Source of the DNA: Vibrio crassostreae
Lineage (GTDB): Bacteria; Pseudomonadota; Gammaproteobacteria; Enterobacterales; Vibrionaceae
NCBI RefSeq assembly: GCF_024347415.1
Contig: NZ_AP025478.1
Location: 62,001 to 126,000, forward strand
DNA: 64,000 bases
Reading direction: 5' to 3'
Shown here: one piece after another, positions 57,943-64,000 of the stretch
Layout: the number at the start of each line of letters is the position of its first letter
Position numbering within the stretch: position 1 is the first letter of the stretch
Position numbers and translations under genes: made by a program
Notes under the pieces: model-generated
Told to the model about the DNA's origin: nothing
Databases searched by the model: none
The model's input: the letters and a program-made list of their open reading frames with translations, nothing else

Positions 57943-58928
57943 TCCCAATGTAAAGGCTAGGGCAGCGATTAATGTAGGAATGAACCATTTCATTGGTCTT
58001 GAATATCGTCAGTAGGGTGGGGGAAGTAAGCGAAGTTTTAAAATAATTGCTCATCTGCTCGGTATACCTAACCTCACACAACGGTCAAAATTTTTCGCTT
58101 CAGGTGCTAAAATATTTCAATGAGAAAAATCAACTCTTTTAAAAAGATATACTTGATCTGAGACACTCGCCCCCATTTTCCCCCTCTTTCGCTCTAGCCT
58201 CCAAAGAGGGGGAAAGCCCATAAAGGGATAGTCTGGCAGCCAGTAAATGAAATTGTACGCGTGGTATTTGAAAAACCAAGGTAGACGAAAAAGTACTGCC
58301 TAGTGAGCACTTATACTCCCATTGATAAAAAACATCGCTTTTCAAATCTAAAAAGTCATCATCTTAGCTTTATCGATATCCTAGTCAGGTAGTCCGCAAC
58401 AGTACTGTTAACTGATATGAAACTTACCAGAAATTCATTAAAGGGGGAGTATGAGCGACCTAAGCGCAACCCCCGGTGAAAAACAAAGAATCGCATCACG
58501 CTAAATTCGTAACGATTTCGCAAATAAGACGGTCAAAGTCGATACGTCTATAGAAAAGCCAACTTATATCAATCAAGACTCATCTCGATAATCAAAAAAA
58601 CTCTTTGTATTCGATAACTCTAGCAACACGAACAATGACATCCTATGGGTTAAGTCAGATAGTGAACGTGGAAATAATCGTAAGGTTAACCAGAGTCAAA
58701 AGCCTACTAGCGATATCGAACGAAGCATCAAAAAAAGTTAGCGGCTTAACTCTACTTCTTGGGGACTCGCTGTTTTTACTGCAAGATATTCCCGTTTTTT
58801 ATACGAACAACTTAAGATCAAATAGTTAAAAACTTCGTTTATTCATAGGTTGGATTAGTATCAGGTATTCGTAAGTAATCCATTTGAAAAGCTAATAGTA
58901 CATTCGCATTTTATCAATAAGGACATTA
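57943..58928. other. Gene-free region before the replication origin
   Basis: Nearly 1 kb with no credible gene. Short frames on both strands have neither ribosome sites nor protein-like composition. Confidence 0.45.
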
Positions 58929-58980
58929 ACTTAACAAGCAACATCAAAACTCTCTAGAGATTTGGTGTTGCTTGTTAAGT
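58929..58980. repeat. Large imperfect inverted repeat upstream of the iterons
   Basis: Fifteen-base perfect arms ACTTAACAAGCAACA and TGTTGCTTGTTAAGT (58929-58943, 58966-58980) continue with a few mismatches toward a CTCTCTAGAGA centre. It could be a terminator, a partition site or part of the origin. Confidence 0.5.
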
Positions 58981-59063
58981 CACCGACTGAACCTAAGTGA
59001 AGTTGGTATTATTTTGAAACTAGATCCTAAAGGTTCTAGTTTCTTAGTCGTCCTCAAAACCCT

Positions 59064-59420
59064 AAACATCTACCGAATTTATATAAATATTTACCGAACC
59101 AATATAAACATCTACCGATTCTTTATCGATATTAAACGATCATCAATGTAAACATTTACCGATCTTAGATTTTTTAGTATTAACATTAGCCGATCTTAAT
59201 GAGGGTTAAGATCATAAATTAAGTCTAAATTAGGATCGTTATAAAAAGTTGATTAAAAAATAGTCGGGAATAACAGCTAAACTCTTAATCTAATCTTAAG
59301 CTTGATCATCTAAAGATAACTAAACATTTACCGAATCTAGTAGTTATTTACCGATATTTACACATAAATTATGTGACGAACTATAGATATTTACCGAAAT
59401 GGTATAGATATTTACCGAAG
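59064..59420. repeat. Iteron array: nine ATTTACCGA-type repeats; probable origin of replication
   Basis: Nine copies of a motif near AAAYATTTACCGA, with variants CATCTACCGA and CATTAGCCGA, lie on the plus strand at about 59064, 59085, 59107, 59149, 59181, 59322, 59343, 59386 and 59406. They fall in two clusters separated by a very AT-rich stretch and end 55 bases before the initiator gene. This arrangement is typical of iteron-controlled plasmid origins; the promoter-proximal copies probably also mediate autorepression. Confidence 0.85.
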
Positions 59421-59474
59421 TTAATGAGTTGGGTAAGTTTCTCTGTTAAAATGATCGTATCGCACCCTTAGGTA

Positions 59475-60506
59475 ATGATCATGACGTTATCATCGAACTC
59501 TAGCTTGACGGTTATTAATGAAGAAGACCGAAAAAATCGGTTTATCTCTTCTATCCTGTTTTCGAGAGCTACCATTTTCCATCCAGCTTCACGCTTAACA
59601 TCGACCATGCAATCTAAGCTCATCGAGATCGCACAAAGTGGTGGTACTGACCCTAATTATCCGTTAGAAAGCGTGAACATAAACAGCTATGGAAAAAGTT
59701 TTAGAGTCGATCTACATGTTGATTACCTACTGCAACCTCATCGCGATATCTTAGAAACCATGTTGGCGTATGCGCAAACTATCCAACTGGACGATACTTC
59801 CTATGATGCTGGTGCACGGTTAACTTGGTCACAGGTATACCAAACCATCACTGATGGCGATATCTCAGATACCCAACAAGATGGTTTTGATTCATTTATC
59901 GATCGTGACGCTACCGTTCTATCAATGAGCATGTATGAATTAGCAACCCGAATGGGCATGGCGACTACTCGCGCGAACTACGATCAAATTGAGCGCCGTA
60001 TTACTCAATTAGCAACGGCGCACTTGGTTATCAATGAACTTGATGAAGAGCAAAACGTAGTAAGCAAAAAGCCCTTAGAGTTTATTCAAGATTACCGATT
60101 TTATTGTGACCGAAGTAAATTTAAAACAGGTCGTAAAAACAGTAAGAACCTCACTAACCATGTGTTCCTAGTGCCAGACATGCGTTTGTTGCAAGCGATA
60201 CGCGATCATGGCTACTATTACCGATTAGAACAACACAAAATGACCAACTACAGTAAACCGTCGGTTCGTTCATTCTTAAAATACATTACCACGCATAAAG
60301 CTGAATTCTTACACAACAAGAAGTTTGAGTGGGCACTCGATAGCTATATTCAATCTATTGCTTCGAAAGTCAGCCATAGCTTTCGTAGTGATCTCAGAAA
60401 AGATCTGTTAGCCAATGCCGTACAAATCGAAAAAGACTTCAGCCTTCAATTTCGCGATGTCGGTAATGGCATACAGATCTTCTACATTGGGGAAGGTGAG
60501 TCATGA
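59475..60506 (+). CDS. Plasmid replication initiator protein
   Basis: 343 residues. The middle region (LSMSMYELATRMGMATTRANYDQIERRITQLATAHLVI) looks like a winged-helix DNA-binding domain and is followed by YRFYCDRSKFKTGRK and a second helical domain. Together with the iterons just upstream and the helicase gene immediately downstream, this fits an iteron-binding initiator. I do not recognise a named Rep family with certainty. The gene overlaps the helicase gene by four bases (ATGA). The start is ATG at 59475 or 59481; the ribosome site (TTAGGT) is weak, consistent with low expression. Confidence 0.7.
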   Translation: MIMTLSSNSSLTVINEEDRKNRFISSILFSRATIFHPASRLTSTMQSKLIEIAQSGGTDPNYPLESVNINSYGKSFRVDLHVDYLLQPHRDILETMLAYAQTIQLDDTSYDAGARLTWSQVYQTITDGDISDTQQDGFDSFIDRDATVLSMSMYELATRMGMATTRANYDQIERRITQLATAHLVINELDEEQNVVSKKPLEFIQDYRFYCDRSKFKTGRKNSKNLTNHVFLVPDMRLLQAIRDHGYYYRLEQHKMTNYSKPSVRSFLKYITTHKAEFLHNKKFEWALDSYIQSIASKVSHSFRSDLRKDLLANAVQIEKDFSLQFRDVGNGIQIFYIGEGES

Positions 60507-61417
60507 TCACTCAATCTCTTGATAGCTTGATGTCTTCACCTGCAAGTCAGAACCTAAGTTTTAGTTTAAAAGGTTTACTTAAAGGACATGTAGGCATGTT
60601 GATTGCTGCACCGAACGTCGGTAAATCTCACCTGGCTCTTTGCATAGCAATGGAACACGCTTCTTCAATGTATTTACTCGGGATGAGTGCGGCCGACAAA
60701 CCCGCAAAAACCTTGGTATTGAGTTCAGAAGACGGAGCCGGTGTGATTCAATCTCGCATGAAAGAAAAGCTGGTTAATTGCACTGCCACTATAAAGTCAG
60801 AGCTAAAAAATAATCTCCACTTTCTTACTGATATCGAACCGATAGTGATTCCACCCGATAGCTCGGTCCAAGAACAGACAGTACATAAGCAGTATTTAGA
60901 ACAACTCAAACAAACCTTTTCTGAATTCGATTTAGTGATCGTCGACACCGTAACGGAATCAATAGGCCGTTGTGAGGAAGTAAAACACGATCGCTTAATC
61001 AAAAATGTTTTTCAGAGCCTTGCTAATGAATCAGGTGCCAGTTTGTTGCTTGTTCACCATGTGAATAAAGATGAGATCCGCGGTAACCAAGAAATTACCA
61101 TGGCATCAGGTGCAGGTTTAACATCAATAATGCGATTAACAAAGTGCTTGTTTACGTTAAAGAGAAACAAAGACTCTTTATCGATTAAATACCTTAAGAG
61201 CAATTATTTACCTGAAAATGAAAATCAAGAGTTCATGGTTGAAGTAAGACAAAACCTCACTATTAATCCACAGGTATTCAGCTTGAAATCTAAAGGGTCT
61301 AAGCTTGCTCGGTCCGCGCAAAGTATTAAGCAGAATCCTAAAAAAATTACGTTGCCTGGCACTATTCCAGAGCAAGAGGAAATAGAAGAGCGTAAAAACC
61401 TCAGAGACGTTTTGTAA
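60503..61417 (+). CDS. RepA-like replicative helicase / AAA ATPase
   Basis: 304 residues with Walker A APNVGKS (36-42), a Walker B strand FDLVIVDTVTES and a sensor-like LLLVHHVNKDE. This is the RecA-type fold of hexameric RepA helicases such as that of RSF1010 and of phage KaiC/AAA_25 relatives. It is translated with the initiator, so it probably unwinds or helps load the host helicase at the iteron origin. The basic C-terminus (SKLARSAQSIKQNPKKI) could bind DNA. A terminator follows. Confidence 0.75.
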   Translation: MITQSLDSLMSSPASQNLSFSLKGLLKGHVGMLIAAPNVGKSHLALCIAMEHASSMYLLGMSAADKPAKTLVLSSEDGAGVIQSRMKEKLVNCTATIKSELKNNLHFLTDIEPIVIPPDSSVQEQTVHKQYLEQLKQTFSEFDLVIVDTVTESIGRCEEVKHDRLIKNVFQSLANESGASLLLVHHVNKDEIRGNQEITMASGAGLTSIMRLTKCLFTLKRNKDSLSIKYLKSNYLPENENQEFMVEVRQNLTINPQVFSLKSKGSKLARSAQSIKQNPKKITLPGTIPEQEEIEERKNLRDVL

Positions 61418-61441
61418 GCGACCTCTATCACATTCAAACAA

Positions 61442-61467
61442 CACCGACATTCGGTGCTGTTTTTTTA
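61442..61467 (+). terminator. Terminator of the replication operon
   Basis: CACCGA and TCGGTG arms around a CAT loop, followed by CTGTTTTTTT, 25 bases after the helicase stop. Confidence 0.8.
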
Positions 61468-61553
61468 TCTGACACAACTCGCACTCTCTATTACTCGTTC
61501 ATGTTTTTTCGCTCAGATTGTCCAGTTTTGAGTGCTTTATTTAAGGGGGAATC

Positions 61554-62072
61554 ATGGCGAACTAGGCGTCTTTAAGAGTTTCATCAGACAGTCAAGATGT
61601 GGCAAATCAAAAGCACGGAATCTATGACTACACCAGTAAGGTTGGGAGAGGTAATTTAGTGTTTGCTGAAGTCAGTCGAATTGCACGTTCTACTTTACAA
61701 GTGCTTGAGGTTCTCGAAGTGTGTATGGAAAAGAAGATCAATGTCTATATCGCCAAACAGAATTTACAACTAGATGGTTCAATGCAATCTCGCATAACCG
61801 CAACGGTGCTAGGACTTGCGGCAGAGATAGAGCGTGAGTTTATCCCGATGAGGACTAAGGAAGTGCTTGCCGCTAGAAAGCAAAATGGCATGATTCTCGG
61901 AAGACCAAAGGGCCAAGCTGAGAAGTTGAAGCTCGATGTTAAACGTGAACAAATAGAGAAGTATTTAAAGATGGGCTTGGGGATTCGTCCTACAGCCAAA
62001 TTGATCGACGAAGCGCCGAGTACGCTGCGTGACTACATGAAGCGACGCGGGTTAACCCTTAAATTAGCTTAA
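61554..62072 (+). pseudogene. Serine recombinase with an in-frame amber codon at position 4
   Basis: An ATG at 61554 with AAGGGGG upstream opens MAN, then a TAG, then ASLRVSSDSQDVANQKHGIYDY, the N-terminus of a resolvase/invertase with the catalytic serine in RVSS. The frame continues intact (EVSRIARSTLQVLEV, ERE, LGRPKGQ) to a C-terminal helix-turn-helix (TAKLIDEAPSTLRDYMKRRGL). The only alternative start, a GTG at 61599, lies downstream of the catalytic serine, so a product from it would be inactive. The gene is therefore disabled by one base change unless the TAG is suppressed or a sequencing error. Confidence 0.8.
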
Positions 62073-62075
62073 GGG

Positions 62076-62378
62076 TTAAGAGAGTTGTGAAAAGTGCTTG
62101 GCAGGTGACATGTGCTTACCAAGAACGGCTGCAATCACAATGTGATTTTGCTTTTGGATGTAATAAATCACATGGTGCTTTAAAGGAAACCGGAAGTAGT
62201 TTTTTCCCAGTTCAGAAACTTCTATGCCAAGCAGCTGGTTGTTCGCCAGTAATTCCATTGATTGCTTGAGCTCTGAAAAGTAAGTCGTCCATTGTGTTTG
62301 CCCCCATCGCTCTAATGTATAGCGACGAATCTCAATGAGATCAGATTGCGCTGCAGAAGAAAGCTTGTAGTGCATCAT
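62076..62378 (-). CDS. ParE/RelE-family toxin
   Basis: 100 residues. The pattern YKLSSAAQSDLIEIRRYTLERWG, then YFRFPLKHHVIYYIQ and HIVIAAVLGKHMSP fits ParE-like toxins of type II toxin-antitoxin systems, which poison gyrase or cleave mRNA according to branch; the spacing favours ParE. The start shares bases with the antitoxin stop (TAATG), so the two are translated together with the antitoxin first. Confidence 0.88.
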   Translation of the reverse strand: MMHYKLSSAAQSDLIEIRRYTLERWGQTQWTTYFSELKQSMELLANNQLLGIEVSELGKNYFRFPLKHHVIYYIQKQNHIVIAAVLGKHMSPAKHFSQLS

Positions 62379-62638
62379 TAATCAAATTTACCTTGGTTAA
62401 GTGCGTTCATGAAGTCGTTACCGTCGACCAGGTTATCTGATAGAGCATCGGCCTCTGCTTGTTCGAAGCGTGATTTCACCACCATCAATTTGAGTGCTTC
62501 AAGTTGTTCATATTCTTCACAAGACATCATCACCGCAACGGGTGAACCGTTCTTATTAATTTGTACAGGTTCACGTTGAACCTTCATCAGTAAGTCACCA
62601 AATTTGGTTTTAGCTGTATTAGCAGTAAGTGATTGCAT
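62378..62638 (-). CDS. Phd/YefM-family antitoxin
   Basis: 86 residues from the ATG at 62638, which has AAAAGGAGAATATT upstream; an earlier start would add 38 residues unlike the family. The N-terminus (SLTANTAKTKFGDLLMKVQREPVQI) is the Phd/YefM DNA-binding fold, and the acidic C-terminus binds the toxin. The pair stabilises plasmids by killing or stalling plasmid-free cells and represses its own promoter. Confidence 0.9.
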   Translation of the reverse strand: MQSLTANTAKTKFGDLLMKVQREPVQINKNGSPVAVMMSCEEYEQLEALKLMVVKSRFEQAEADALSDNLVDGNDFMNALNQGKFD

Positions 62639-62723
62639 AATATTCTCCTTTTCGTTCATTATAAACGAATCGAACGATTTAACCAATTTGTATGATTCTG
62701 TGATTGAAGGTAATCTGATGTAG

Positions 62724-62842
62724 TGTCCATAAAGGTGTAACTTTATGGACATTGCTCACAATCATCTAATAACTGTTCAGTTAGTCTTTATAATTTAAAG
62801 TGAACATGTACACTTGTGTGTCAATATCTTTAAGTTCACTTT
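62724..62842. other. Inverted repeats between the antitoxin and resolvase genes; possible res site
   Basis: Perfect arms TGTCCATAAAG and CTTTATGGACA (62724-62734, 62741-62751) are followed by AAAGTGAAC and GTTCACTTT (62797-62805, 62834-62842). Spaced dyads directly upstream of a resolvase gene are typical of its recombination and self-repression sites. Confidence 0.5.
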
Positions 62843-62853
62843 TAGGCCATTTT

Positions 62854-63411
62854 ATGAAAATTGGTTATGCTCGTGTTAGCACCCAAGACCAAACGCTCGA
62901 TGTTCAACTTGAACAACTTAAACGTATTGGTTGTGACAAAATTTACCAAGAGCAAGCGAGCGGTAAATCCTCTGATAGAGAACAGCTTAACCTGTTGCTG
63001 GATTTTGCAAGGGAGGGAGATGTTATTCATGTTACCAAAGTCGACCGCATTGCTCGAAATACCATCGATGCTTTGCAAATTGCTGATCAGCTAGCGAAAA
63101 AGAAAGCCGGTTTAGTCTTTCATGATTTGGGGGATTTAGATATCAATAGCGATGTAGGTCGAGTTATTTACACTACCATATCGGCGTTTGCTGAAATGGA
63201 AAGAAAACGAATCTTACAGCGCTGTAATGAGGGAAGGGAGCGTGCACGCTCTGAAGGAAGGCATCTTGGCCGATTTCCTAATAAGACGCTTCATACACGT
63301 ATTCAAGAGCTTGCAGAGCAAGGTATGAATAAACATGCGATCAGTAAAGAGTTAGAATGCAGTCGAACTACTGTTTATAAAGTTCTAGAAGGTGTAAAGA
63401 TAAATAGTTGA
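62854..63411 (+). CDS. Serine recombinase / resolvase (Tn3 type)
   Basis: 185 residues from the ATG at 62854. The catalytic serine is residue 9 in YARVSTQDQ; the family continues with LDVQLEQLKRIGCDKIYQEQASG, VTKVDRIARN and FAEMERKRILQRC. A C-terminal helix-turn-helix (AISKELECSRTTVYKVL) binds DNA. Resolvases of this size resolve plasmid multimers or cointegrates or invert segments. Paired dyads upstream are the likely site. No Tn3 transposase is present in the window, so it probably serves the plasmid itself. Confidence 0.92.
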   Translation: MKIGYARVSTQDQTLDVQLEQLKRIGCDKIYQEQASGKSSDREQLNLLLDFAREGDVIHVTKVDRIARNTIDALQIADQLAKKKAGLVFHDLGDLDINSDVGRVIYTTISAFAEMERKRILQRCNEGRERARSEGRHLGRFPNKTLHTRIQELAEQGMNKHAISKELECSRTTVYKVLEGVKINS

Positions 63412-63582
63412 CACCTGTTACGTTACGCGTTACATTGCAAGGGTTGCAAATACCGACCTCTATGTGAACTGCGTAGGCAAAATATATTCAATAGCTAGGT
63501 ACGAGTTCTTTGATAACAAAAAAAATTAAAAGGAATATCAAATGGATATCATTAGCTTAATGAAAATATTTAACAACTGCCT

Positions 63583-63903
63583 ATGGAAGATCTCATTTTG
63601 GCTATCAAAAATTTTTCGCATAAAGGGCTTAAGCAATTTTACTATGACGGAAACGAAAGTGGCTTAAATCCAAATCACATCGATAGCATTGCGTTTATAC
63701 TGGATGCTGTAGAAGCTTCACACCACCCTAAAGATCTGAAAGCAATTTATAGAGATAAATTTTCTGAAAAGAAAGGTTCTGGTAAAGGGGTTTACAGTAT
63801 AAAAGTTAATGGAAATTGGCGAATAACTTTTCAAATACAAGATGAAGGCGCTGAATTTCTTGATTATATCGATTATCACGGGAAAAAAATAAAAGCCCGA
63901 TAG
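63583..63903 (+). CDS. higB: HigB-type toxin
   Basis: 106 residues. IKNFSHKGLKQFYYDGNESGLNP at the N-terminus, then LDAVEASHHPKDL and GVYSIKVNGNWRITFQI match HigB/RelE-family toxins that cut mRNA on the ribosome. The order toxin first, antitoxin second is the HigBA signature, and a start codon with an AGGAG ribosome site follows at 63993. The ATG at 63583 adds a few residues to the usual start; TTG at 63598 is an alternative. Confidence 0.88.
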   Translation: MEDLILAIKNFSHKGLKQFYYDGNESGLNPNHIDSIAFILDAVEASHHPKDLKAIYRDKFSEKKGSGKGVYSIKVNGNWRITFQIQDEGAEFLDYIDYHGKKIKAR

Positions 63904-63992
63904 CTGCCTAATAAAAGATTAGGTTACGGGTCACTATACATGTGACCTTAGCCTATCTCGTTACATACAAGATAGGCTTTAGGAGAGTAGAA

Positions 63993-64000
63993 ATGAGAAT
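63993..64000 (+). CDS. higA: Start of the probable HigA antitoxin, cut by the window edge
   Basis: Only the ATG and five bases are present, preceded by TTTAGGAGAGTAGAA. Its identity is inferred solely from position after HigB. Confidence 0.4.

Noticed and set aside
58139..58829. Short open frames of 60-75 codons on both strands in the gap before the origin
   Set aside because: No ribosome sites, unlikely composition and no similarity; treated as non-coding.

Overview
The window looks like a stretch of a large conjugative plasmid from a marine gamma-proteobacterium, most likely a member of the Vibrionaceae. The grounds are an F-type transfer (tra) operon, two apparent replication modules, a ParA/ParB partition pair, toxin-antitoxin genes, serine recombinases, decayed insertion sequences, AT-rich intergenic DNA, a tryptophanase close to the enteric/Vibrio type, and a DUF2913-like gene. 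The assignment rests on protein resemblance read by eye; no database search was possible.

Layout. 1-6.7 kb: leftward mating-pair-formation genes in F order (traA, L, E, K, B, V, C, start of traW). 6.9-8.5 kb: a small unknown gene, then about 1.3 kb of hairpins, a tandem repeat and terminator-like stems that may hold oriT and the control region of the next gene. 8.57-9.4 kb: a protein resembling IncFII-type RepA. 10.1-14.3 kb: a J-domain protein, then an FAD/NAD(P)-binding enzyme and an MFS exporter. 14.4-25.1 kb: large secreted or envelope proteins (a giant jacalin-like protein, an EAL phosphodiesterase, a lipoprotein, a CxxCH protein) separated by long gene-poor gaps, one of which holds the wreck of a second copy of the giant protein gene.

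26.6-32.5 kb: the most coherent cassette, six tightly packed or overlapping genes for an opine-type metallophore: periplasmic binding protein, FecCD permease, ATPase, nicotianamine-synthase-like CntL, opine dehydrogenase CntM and an EamA exporter. A Zur-like palindrome lies directly upstream, so this is probably a zinc-starvation zincophore system. A fragment of a second CntM lies at 53.7 kb.

33-40.6 kb: a lipoprotein with 14 apparently identical 261-bp Ig-like repeats, then a lipoprotein gene split by a frameshift. 41-47 kb: RidA, a truncated gene, a tryptophan permease, an IbrB/IbrA pair and an OprB-like porin. 47.2-49.6 kb: parA-parB with a palindromic operator. 49.9-54.5 kb: a LysE exporter, a ToxR-like regulator, tryptophanase and an acetyltransferase. 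54.5-58 kb: a scrapyard of IS3 and IS110/IS1111 remnants with duplicated segments and a repeated 39-bp palindrome. 59-61.4 kb: iterons, a replication initiator and a RepA-like helicase. 61.5-64 kb: a recombinase gene with an amber codon, a ParE/Phd module, a resolvase with a possible res site, and a HigB toxin with the start of its partner at the edge.
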